This document shows, one piece after another, positions 57,365-64,000 of a stretch of 64,000 bases of DNA (position 1 is the stretch's first letter; each line of letters opens with the position of its first letter). Both the position numbers and the translations under genes were made by a program. The notes beneath the pieces were generated by a model. That model made no database searches. It saw only the letters and a list, made by a program, of their open reading frames with translations, and was not told where the DNA came from. Origin of the DNA: Moraxella sp. FZFQ2102 (GTDB lineage: Bacteria > Pseudomonadota > Gammaproteobacteria > Pseudomonadales > Moraxellaceae); assembly GCF_024137865.1 (NCBI RefSeq), contig NZ_CP099960.1, forward strand, positions 186,001-250,000, written 5' to 3'.

Positions 57365-58216
57365 ATGACTATTAAAATTAACAGAATCGCATTAAGTACC
57401 CTATCTATCGCACTACTAAGCACGACTGCTATGGCAGAAGTGACCACCACAACGATGCCTGCTGGCGGCGTAACCGTGTCAATTCAACCAAGCAAAACCC
57501 CAAATAAGGCTGTCTTGACCCAAAGCCAAACCACAAGCTACGCTACTGCAGCATTGTCAAAGTACACTTCTAGCAACCAATCATCAACTCCGAACTACTC
57601 AGCATTCACATCATCGCATTGGGATACATCATACAGCAGCTATGGCTCTGGTCGTGATGCTTATGATGATTTGATCCGCCAATCGGCCTCGCGTTATGGC
57701 GTCGATCCTGCGTTGGTAAAAGCGATCATCCATACCGAATCTACCTTTAATCCAAGCGCGCGCTCACCAGTGGGCGCAATGGGTCTGATGCAGCTAATGC
57801 CAGGCACTGCAAGCGATATGGGTGTGTATAATGCCTATGATCCTGCTGAGAACATCGATGGCGGTACTAAATATCTAGCCTACCTACAAGGTATGTTCAG
57901 CAATCCAAATCATGTGATCGCTGCTTATAATGCAGGCCCAGGTAATGTGCGTAAGCATGGTGGCATCCCACCATTCCGTGAGACACGCAACTATGTTCAA
58001 AAAGTCAATGAGCGTTATAATAACATCTATAGCCTAGATGCCAGCCTATATCAAGGCTTTAACGGTTCACGCACTACCCTTGCGATGAATACACCGCCAG
58101 CATCGACCACCATCTCACAGACCAGCCAAGTACTGGGTTCAGGTGGTAGCTATGCCACCCCACAAAATCCAAATGTCGGCTCAACCAGTGGACGCGTTTA
58201 TATCTCTAGCCGCTGA
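57365..58216 (+). CDS. Lytic transglycosylase (SLT domain), secreted
   Basis: A 283-aa protein with a Sec signal peptide (cleavage near AMA-EV), a Ser/Thr-rich linker of about 70 residues and an SLT catalytic domain. The catalytic Glu is in [15 protein letters not shown], followed by [17 protein letters not shown] and the [15 protein letters not shown] motif. Cleaves murein glycan strands in the periplasm. ATG 57365 is the start that gives the signal peptide. The C-terminal 50 residues are low-complexity. Confidence 0.94.
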   Translation: MTIKINRIALSTLSIALLSTTAMAEVTTTTMPAGGVTVSIQPSKTPNKAVLTQSQTTSYATAALSKYTSSNQSSTPNYSAFTSSHWDTSYSSYGSGRDAYDDLIRQSASRYGVDPALVKAIIHTESTFNPSARSPVGAMGLMQLMPGTASDMGVYNAYDPAENIDGGTKYLAYLQGMFSNPNHVIAAYNAGPGNVRKHGGIPPFRETRNYVQKVNERYNNIYSLDASLYQGFNGSRTTLAMNTPPASTTISQTSQVLGSGGSYATPQNPNVGSTSGRVYISSR

Positions 58217-58225
58217 TTGATCCTA

Positions 58226-58258
58226 GCAAGAGTTGCATAAACTGTATGCAACTCTTGC
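58226..58258. repeat. Perfect 14-bp hairpin without T-run
   Basis: GCAAGAGTTGCATA and TATGCAACTCTTGC (58226-58239 and 58245-58258) surround a five-base loop, ten bases after the transglycosylase stop. The absence of a T-run suggests an RNA-stability or Rho-associated element, not an intrinsic terminator. Confidence 0.5.
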
Positions 58259-58292
58259 AGCTACAAAACGCTTTGTCAGTTTTTTGTATATT

Positions 58293-58337
58293 AAGGCAAA
58301 ATTTAGAGAACTTTCTCAAATTTTGCCTTTTCTTTTG
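58293..58337 (+). terminator. Transglycosylase terminator
   Basis: AAGGCAAAATTT with GAGA pairs with TCTC and AAATTTTGCCTT (one bulge) around loop ACTT, followed by TTTCTTTT. Confidence 0.85.
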
Positions 58338-58401
58338 GGCAAATATCCCTATAATACTCTACACCCATGTTTAATTTTGTTTTTAAAAGGAAAAGCTTCT
58401 T

Positions 58402-59307
58402 ATGATGCGAATTGGTTTATTTTTATTAACCAACTTGGCTGTCATGATCGTCTGCGGCATTGCATTTTTTGTCATTTCTAGCGTCTTTGGACTTGGCAGT
58501 GTGCACGGCAACGGCGGTTTGAACCTTGCTTCATTGATGGTACTGTGCCTTGTGTGGGGCATGGGCGGTTCATTGATTTCGCTATTTATGTCAAAATGGA
58601 TGGCAAAAAAATCAACAGGCACGGTCGTGATCGAAACACCGAGCAATGGCACTGAGCAGTGGCTTGTTGATACCGTTGCACGCCAAGCGCAAGCGGTCGG
58701 CATCCAAATGCCTGAAGTGGGTATTTTTAATTCAGAACAGCCGAATGCCTTTGCAACTGGTTGGAATAAAAACAACGCCCTAGTCGCTGTCTCAACAGGT
58801 CTGATTCACACCATGACCCCTGATGAGGTCGAAGCAGTACTGGCGCATGAGATCGGTCATGTGGCAAATGGTGATATGGTAACACTTGCGCTAATTCAAG
58901 GCGTGGTCAATGCCTTTGTAATGTTCTTTGCACGCATCATCGGTAACTTCGTCGATCGCGCGATCTTTAAGAACGAAGGTGATGGTCCAGGTATTGCTTA
59001 TTTCATCACCAGCATGGTCATGGATATCTTGCTTGGTATTTTGGCATCAGCGATCGTCATGTGGTTCTCGCGTCTGCGTGAATACCGCGCTGATGAGATG
59101 GGCGCACGCCTAGCCAGTCGCGATAAGATGATCAGCGCACTAAACGCCCTACGCCCTGCTGCTGAGCGTCCTGATCAAATGCCTGAAGCAATGAAAGCAT
59201 TCGCGATCTCATCAGGCACTTCACAAGGCTTTAGCTTTGCCAATCTGTTCCGCTCACATCCGACACTTGATGATCGTATTGCAGCCTTGCAGAAATTTCA
59301 AGGTTAA
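58402..59307 (+). CDS. htpX: Membrane protease HtpX
   Basis: Zinc metalloprotease of membrane protein quality control, overlapping in function with FtsH. The 301-aa protein has two N-terminal membrane helices, the zincin motif [16 protein letters not shown], two further hydrophobic segments, and the downstream ligand Glu in [16 protein letters not shown]. The C-terminal [17 protein letters not shown] is typical. AGGA precedes the ATG; a second ATG follows immediately. Confidence 0.96.
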   Translation: MMRIGLFLLTNLAVMIVCGIAFFVISSVFGLGSVHGNGGLNLASLMVLCLVWGMGGSLISLFMSKWMAKKSTGTVVIETPSNGTEQWLVDTVARQAQAVGIQMPEVGIFNSEQPNAFATGWNKNNALVAVSTGLIHTMTPDEVEAVLAHEIGHVANGDMVTLALIQGVVNAFVMFFARIIGNFVDRAIFKNEGDGPGIAYFITSMVMDILLGILASAIVMWFSRLREYRADEMGARLASRDKMISALNALRPAAERPDQMPEAMKAFAISSGTSQGFSFANLFRSHPTLDDRIAALQKFQG

Positions 59308-59326
59308 TTAGCCAATACCATTCACC

Positions 59327-59366
59327 AAAAACAAGCTGCCATCATATGATCGCGGCTTGTTTTTTG
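59327..59366 (+). terminator. htpX terminator
   Basis: AAAAACAAGC/GCTTGTTTTT (59327-59336 and 59355-59364) with a small inner palindrome in the loop. Confidence 0.85.
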
Positions 59367-59389
59367 TGCTATTTTTCAGCAGCTTAAAC

Positions 59390-59494
59390 CATAGTCAAGC
59401 AAATTTGAAATAAGGCAAGGAAAACGAGCGAAATTGTACAAGTAGTACCACAAGCGAGTTTGACGCAGTATCATTTCAAAGTTGGCAGACTATG
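59390..59494. repeat. Short MITE-like or palindromic intergenic element overlapping clpA
   Basis: The ends are inverted: CATAGTC at 59390-59396 matches GACTATG at 59488-59494, and TTTGAAAT at about 59404-59411 matches ATTTCAAA at 59473-59480. The core contains TTGTACAAGTAGTAC and GCGAGTTTGACGCAG. The whole is about 105 bases, without an open frame, and resembles small repeats known from Moraxellaceae genomes. It covers the last 8 codons and stop codon of clpA. Confidence 0.5.
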
Positions 59495-61723
59495 CTTCAC
59501 CACTTCAAACTTAAGCCTATCCCCATCCATAACTACATCAACTTTACCACCATCAACCAAATCACCGAACAGTATCATCTGTGATAATGGTTTTTTCAGT
59601 TCAGTTTGAATCAGTCGTGCCATTGGGCGCGCACCCATCAGTCGATCATATCCCTTATCAGCAAGATAAGCACGCACCGCATCCGACACGCTCAAGACGA
59701 CATTTTTATCAAGTAGCTGTGTTTGCAGTTCTGTGATGAATTTATCCACCACCGAACCGATCACCGATGGATCTAACGGTGCAAAATTAATGATGGCATC
59801 TAAGCGGTTGCGAAACTCTGGGCTGAATGTACGCTTGATCGCTTCGGCATTATCCGACTGATGATTTTGCTCAGTAAAGCCCATTGAATTTTTGCTGATC
59901 TGATCTGCGCCGACATTGGTAGTCATGATGAGAATCACTTGGCGAAACGACACCGATCGCCCATTATTATCCGTCAGCGTGCCATGATCCATCACCTGTA
60001 GCAGCAGGTTGAACACATCGCTGTGCGCTTTTTCGAGTTCATCGAGCAGTAGCACACAATGCGGATGCTGATGGATTTTCTCGGTCAATAGCCCACCTTG
60101 ATCATAGCCGACATAACCTGGTGGCGCACCAATCAGTCGCGATGCTGTGTGCGCCTCCATGTATTCACTCATATCAAAGCGCACCAACTCCACGCCAAGC
60201 AAAAAGCTTAACTGGCGGCTGATCTCAGTCTTGCCCACACCTGTCGGCCCTGCGAATAAAAACGACCCAATCGGCTTATCAGGATGATTCAGCCCTGAGC
60301 GCGCCATGATGATCGCATCGCTCAATGCAGTGACGGCTGCATCTTGCCCAAAGACCACTTGCTTGAGATTTTTCTCAAGGTTTTTTAGCACCGATTTATC
60401 ATCACGGCTCACGGTCTTGGCAGGAATACGCGCAATCTTGGCAACAATGGTCTCAATCACAGACACATCGACGACGGCGGTCGCATTATCGGTTTGTGCT
60501 TGTAGCTTTAGATATGCGCCTGCTTCATCGATGACATCGATGGCCTTATCAGGCAAGAAGCGCTCATGAATGTGCTTATCCGCCAAGCGCACCGCTGCAT
60601 CGATTGCATCATCGGTATAGCTGACCTGATGATGGCTTTCATAATAGCCTTTTAGCCCTTGTAAAATCGCAATGCTATCAGCAATGGATGGCTCTTGAAT
60701 GTCGATTTTTTGGAAACGGCGAGACAGCGCATGATCTTTTTCAAAAATCTGTCGATACTCGACCACCGTCGTTGAACCGATACAGCGGATTTCTCCCTTG
60801 GCAAGTGCAGGCTTAATCAGATTGGACACATCCATGCTGCCATCCTGCGAGCTGCCTGCACCGATGACCATGTGAATTTCATCAATGAATAAAATGGCAT
60901 CAGGCAAGTTTTTCAGCGCATCCAATAAGGATTTCATCCGCGCTTCAAACTCACCGCGAAACTTTGTACCTGCGATCAGCGCACCCATATCAAGGCTATA
61001 AATCGTCGCATCAGCAAGCGGTTTTGGGGCTTTATCATGGACAATCAGCCACGCCAAGCCTTCAGCGATAGCAGTCTTACCCACACCCGGATCACCGACC
61101 AATAGCGGATTATTCTTGCGTCTGCGGCACAGAATCTGCGCCGTACGCTCAATCTCATCACCGCGCCCCACCAGCGGATCGGTTTTGCCAAGTTTGGCTT
61201 GTTCATTGAGATTGAGCGTATATGCCTGCAGCGGATCTTGCTTGTTTTTACCACTTTTCTCATCGCGATCAGCATCGCCATGCAGCGCATAATCGACCAA
61301 TTTACTGCGATTAATCACCGAAATCTCACGCATCACGCTCAAAATATCCACGCCAGATGACTGAAGCAGCTCATTGGCAAAGCTTTCTTCTTCCTTAAAA
61401 ATCGCCACCAATAAATCCGTCGGCGCAACTTCTTCACTGCTTTGTGATGATTGCACCTGCCAAATGGCGCGCTGAATCACACGCTCAAGGCTCTTGGTCG
61501 GCATCGGCTCGCCGTCGCGCTTGGGGATATAGTCTGCCAAATACTCTTTTAAACTACCCAAGATCGCCTTGGTATCCGCATCACACGCTTCTAAAATCTG
61601 CACACAGCTTTTGTCTTTTAATAAGCCTAGTAACAAATGCTCAACGGTGACGAACTGATGAGACTGGCGTTTGGCATATTCATACATGAATTCTTGAATC
61701 GCCAAAAAATTTTGGTCAAACAT
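59471..61723 (-). CDS. clpA: ATP-dependent Clp protease ATP-binding subunit ClpA
   Basis: AAA+ unfoldase that feeds ClpP. The 750-aa protein has the N-terminal double Clp-N repeat (FEYAKRQSHQFVTVEHLLLGLLKD-type start), two Walker A sites (GDPGVGKTA and GPTGVGKTE), DEIHMVIGAG, and the second-ring LLLDELEKAHSDVFN. A MGF loop (equivalent of IGL/IGF) for ClpP docking lies in SKNSMGFTEQN. The last residues (VVKHSLPTLK) derive from the repeat element at the 3' end. AAGGA precedes the ATG; clpS is immediately upstream. Confidence 0.96.
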   Translation of the reverse strand: MFDQNFLAIQEFMYEYAKRQSHQFVTVEHLLLGLLKDKSCVQILEACDADTKAILGSLKEYLADYIPKRDGEPMPTKSLERVIQRAIWQVQSSQSSEEVAPTDLLVAIFKEEESFANELLQSSGVDILSVMREISVINRSKLVDYALHGDADRDEKSGKNKQDPLQAYTLNLNEQAKLGKTDPLVGRGDEIERTAQILCRRRKNNPLLVGDPGVGKTAIAEGLAWLIVHDKAPKPLADATIYSLDMGALIAGTKFRGEFEARMKSLLDALKNLPDAILFIDEIHMVIGAGSSQDGSMDVSNLIKPALAKGEIRCIGSTTVVEYRQIFEKDHALSRRFQKIDIQEPSIADSIAILQGLKGYYESHHQVSYTDDAIDAAVRLADKHIHERFLPDKAIDVIDEAGAYLKLQAQTDNATAVVDVSVIETIVAKIARIPAKTVSRDDKSVLKNLEKNLKQVVFGQDAAVTALSDAIIMARSGLNHPDKPIGSFLFAGPTGVGKTEISRQLSFLLGVELVRFDMSEYMEAHTASRLIGAPPGYVGYDQGGLLTEKIHQHPHCVLLLDELEKAHSDVFNLLLQVMDHGTLTDNNGRSVSFRQVILIMTTNVGADQISKNSMGFTEQNHQSDNAEAIKRTFSPEFRNRLDAIINFAPLDPSVIGSVVDKFITELQTQLLDKNVVLSVSDAVRAYLADKGYDRLMGARPMARLIQTELKKPLSQMILFGDLVDGGKVDVVMDGDRLKFEVVKHSLPTLK

Positions 61724-61749
61724 ATAAATCCTTGATTTTAAATACTTTT

Positions 61750-62079
61750 TTAGGCTTTTTCGATGGTGGTCAAAAGCGGATATTGCTCTTGTTCGGCAAG
61801 CATGGTCACTTCATCGACTTTCATCTCAGCGATGTCAAAAGGCAGTAACGCCACCACCGCACGCCCTGTTTCGTGGATTTTCATCATCAAGCGATACGCT
61901 TCATCCATATCATGATGAAAAATCTCGACCAGTACATACACCACAAATTCCATCGTTGTATAATTATCATTGTGCATCACCACCGCATACATCTGCGGAT
62001 GCTGGCGTTTGGTTTGACTCACGGTCAGCACATCACTTTGGTTGTCGGTTTGTACATCATAATCATTAGGTGCACTCAT
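61750..62079 (-). CDS. clpS: ATP-dependent Clp protease adapter ClpS
   Basis: Delivers N-end-rule substrates to ClpA. The family core is complete: YAVVMHNDNYTTMEFVVYVL, HHDMDEAYRLMMKIHETGRAVV. 109 aa from the chosen ATG. The start could be one of three Mets (62091, 62088 or 62079); AAGGG lies just upstream of the first two and 12 bases from the last. clpS is 26 bases upstream of clpA in the usual operon. Confidence 0.96.
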   Translation of the reverse strand: MSAPNDYDVQTDNQSDVLTVSQTKRQHPQMYAVVMHNDNYTTMEFVVYVLVEIFHHDMDEAYRLMMKIHETGRAVVALLPFDIAEMKVDEVTMLAEQEQYPLLTTIEKA

Positions 62080-62123
62080 GATTGACATCATCCCTTATCA
62101 GTTTTTTAAAGTTTTTTGAGCAA

Positions 62124-62168
62124 TAAAAAGCCATAAGCACGCGGCACATCACCCAACACGCTTATGGC
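62124..62168 (-). terminator. Terminator of the coiled-coil membrane protein gene
   Basis: GCCATAAGC (62130-62138) pairs with GCTTATGGC (62160-62168); the minus strand continues with a T-rich tract. Confidence 0.8.
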
Positions 62169-62187
62169 ATTATTTTAAATTGATTGA

Positions 62188-62946
62188 TTAGTCTTGTTTG
62201 ACAATTGGGCGATTGCTGGCGTTCGGCATTTCAGCCAATGAAGTCGGTGCATCGCTGATGATTTTGCCAATTTGCCAGTTGTACAGCTGCTGCACTTTTT
62301 GTGTGCCTGCCATCAGCTCGATCTTCATCTGCTTAGGCTCAAAGCCTTCAGGCATGATAAAGCGGCCGCGGATATTCGCCACGCCATTGATATCATAGCT
62401 TGATGGATCAAGTGGAATCTCAACCATACTGGTAGCATTCAGCAGTGTCAATTTAGGAATCATTTTCACCGCTTTGCCCGAGACATCGATCATCGAGACA
62501 TCAAAACGATATTCATAGGTATTTTGTGGCAATGAAATGATCTCAGACGCCATGATATTCAGCGCCACGCCGCCTTGCTCTGCCACCGATGCTTTGAGCA
62601 GTTCATTGACCTGCTCTAGCTGTAGATTGGTGGTTTTTAACTCTTCATATTCGCCGCGCAGTCGCTCAAGATTCGCCATGCTGATGTCGCGCTCTTGGCG
62701 TGCCGTGGCAGCATCTTGCTTCAGCTGTGCGTTTTCTTTGCTCAAAACTTGGCTGTCTGCAGTGGCTGCAGCGACTTGTGGAATGTTCTCGGCAGCGTCC
62801 GCCACACCTTGGCGAAAGCCGAATTTAAAGCCAATCACCGCCACCACCAACGATGCGAAAATCAACGCCAACATGAACAGAGCCAAAATCTGCCCTGTCG
62901 CCCCACGCTCATGACGAGCCTTAGAAAATGAAAAATTATTTGGCAT
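62188..62946 (-). CDS. Membrane-anchored coiled-coil protein, unknown
   Basis: A 252-aa bitopic protein. The N-terminal helix (ILALFMLALIFASLVVAVIGF) is followed by a predicted coiled coil of about 60 residues (SKENAQLKQDAATARQERD through NLQLEQVNELL). The beta-rich C-terminal domain (YRFDVSMIDVSGKAVKMIP; RGRFIMPEGFEPKQMKIEL) resembles DUF6776-type periplasmic domains. It is conserved in appearance beside clp genes, but function is unknown. Confidence 0.78.
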   Translation of the reverse strand: MPNNFSFSKARHERGATGQILALFMLALIFASLVVAVIGFKFGFRQGVADAAENIPQVAAATADSQVLSKENAQLKQDAATARQERDISMANLERLRGEYEELKTTNLQLEQVNELLKASVAEQGGVALNIMASEIISLPQNTYEYRFDVSMIDVSGKAVKMIPKLTLLNATSMVEIPLDPSSYDINGVANIRGRFIMPEGFEPKQMKIELMAGTQKVQQLYNWQIGKIISDAPTSLAEMPNASNRPIVKQD

Positions 62947-63163
62947 GAGTTACCCAAACCATTGTGTCTAGAAAAATGCCACTTATTATAGCAAAATTTG
63001 CGCGATTGCATACGCTTGTTTTACGATGATATACGAAATTTTACAATTCATTCTCATTTAGCAAATGGTTGGCATGGGAAAAATGGCTAAATATTTAGAA
63101 TAAGATGGGTCAAGTGGTTTAAAAATTTAGGTCATTAAATGTTCGCTTTTAAAAAACCCATCA

Positions 63164-64000
63164 TCAGCCTTGATACAAATCCACCACTTTACCAGCGATA
63201 ATAATCGCGGGTGCAGATACGCCGCTTTCTTCTTGCTTGGCGACAATATTTGCCAAAGTCCCAGTCAGCACCGCTTGATTGGGTAAGCTTGCGTTCGATA
63301 CGATGGCGACAGGCAGATCGCTTGGCAAGCCTTGTGCGCTTAAGTTCTCGACAATCTTCGGCAAGGCGTGTAGCCCCATATAAAACACCAAAGTCTCATC
63401 GGCTTGGTACGCACTTTTTAGCCCATCAAAGGCTTCATTGGTCTTGTAGCACCCTGTCAAAAATCGCACCGAAGTCGCCACACCACGATGGGTAAGCGGA
63501 ATGCCTGTGCTGCTGCTTGCCGCCAATGCCGCTGTGATGCCGCTGACCACTTGGTATGGCACGCCTGCTTGTCGGCACGCGAACATCTCTTCGCCGCCAC
63601 GCCCAAAAACAAAAGGATCACCACCTTTTAGACGCAGTACGCGATGCCCTGCTTTGGCATATTTGACCAATAAGGCATTGATTTCATCTTGGGTTTTGGC
63701 GTGGTCTTGGCGTTTTTTACCGACGAAGATTTTTTGGCTATCACGGCGGCATAGATCCAAAATCTTAGGCGATACCAAAGCATCGTACAGCACGACATCC
63801 GCCTGCTGCATGAGTCGCAGTGCCTTGAAAGTCAATAAATCTGGGTCGCCTGCACCTGCGCCGACGATATATACTTCGCCCTGCTTGTCGTTATTTTCGA
63901 TAAAATCACTTAATTCAGTATCAAGCTCACCGACGGATTGATCCACCATCGCACGACCAAATACCGATTCCCAAAAATAGCGGCGCTCGGTAATGGTCGG
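63164..64000 (-). CDS. cysG: Siroheme synthase CysG, methyltransferase part (cut by window end)
   Basis: The frame runs open through the right edge. The first visible codons read ITERRYFWESVFGRA, the end of the CysG N-terminal dehydrogenase/ferrochelatase half. From about residue 40 onward the uroporphyrinogen-III C-methyltransferase domain is complete: VYIVGAGAGDPDLLTFKAL, LRLKGGDPFVFGRGGEE, VVSGITAALAASSSTGIPLTHRG and YMGLHALPKI. Together they convert uroporphyrinogen III to siroheme, the sulfite/nitrite reductase cofactor. The N-terminus lies beyond the window, so the gene is partial. Confidence 0.93.
   Translation of the reverse strand, partial: PTITERRYFWESVFGRAMVDQSVGELDTELSDFIENNDKQGEVYIVGAGAGDPDLLTFKALRLMQQADVVLYDALVSPKILDLCRRDSQKIFVGKKRQDHAKTQDEINALLVKYAKAGHRVLRLKGGDPFVFGRGGEEMFACRQAGVPYQVVSGITAALAASSSTGIPLTHRGVATSVRFLTGCYKTNEAFDGLKSAYQADETLVFYMGLHALPKIVENLSAQGLPSDLPVAIVSNASLPNQAVLTGTLANIVAKQEESGVSAPAIIIAGKVVDLYQG

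Overview
This window is an ordinary stretch of chromosome from a Gram-negative gammaproteobacterium, most likely Moraxella or a close relative within Moraxellaceae (Psychrobacter/Acinetobacter lineage). Support: a TonB-dependent outer-membrane receptor, ubiA, csrA beside aspartokinase, ahcY with a pseudomonad-type SAH riboswitch followed by metF, a long CsrA, a HopJ-family gene, and protein sequences that read like Moraxellaceae orthologues. Base composition looks moderate (mid-40s percent GC by eye), with AT-rich intergenic DNA and many perfect hairpin terminators. The window starts inside a TonB receptor gene and ends inside a cysG-type siroheme synthase gene.

Layout. 1-9.9 kb: TonB receptor end; riboswitch-ahcY; metF; rsmE; folP; hflX; an lrgAB-like pair; fabI; folE; then a decayed toxin-antitoxin remnant. 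10.3-14.1 kb: a DUF1275 membrane protein, an OB-fold lipoprotein, an inverted-repeat-rich spacer and an HMW1C-type protein glucosyltransferase with a histone-H1-like basic tail. 14.1-19.6 kb: a redox/electrophile accessory block: LysR regulator, YcaC-type hydrolase, FMN reductase, glutathione S-transferase, small acetyltransferase and two pirins. The LysR/ycaC promoter region and the second pirin promoter share an 11-base motif. 19.8-29 kb: ygiQ and small genes, a NYN/PIN-like protein, grxD, ispF, mnmA, purB. 29-36 kb: alaS, lysC, csrA, hopJ-like, rpmB-rpmG, 6S RNA, tRNA-Asn. 36-49 kb: lactate-permease-like carrier, asd, asparaginase-truA, infA, esterases with a candidate small RNA between them, zinc metallopeptidase, DUF815 ATPase, rnz, exporters. 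49-64 kb: sodA, EamA exporter, uppP-rsmJ-ubiA, tsaB, ffh, ypjD, lytic transglycosylase, htpX, a short terminal-inverted-repeat element overlapping the clpA 3' end, clpS-clpA, and cysG.

How the genes fit together. ahcY and metF belong to the methyl/one-carbon cycle, with ahcY likely induced by its substrate through the riboswitch. folP and folE are two steps of folate synthesis. lysC and asd are the first two steps of the aspartate family. rpmB-rpmG, infA, rsmE, rsmJ, truA, mnmA, tsaB, alaS, rnz and ffh serve translation, tRNA maturation and protein targeting; clpS-clpA and htpX serve proteolysis. No CRISPR array, prophage or complete insertion sequence was seen. The most unusual items are the tailed N-glucosyltransferase, the shared-motif redox block, the structured RNA at about 42.27-42.34 kb, and the repeat element that supplies the end of clpA.
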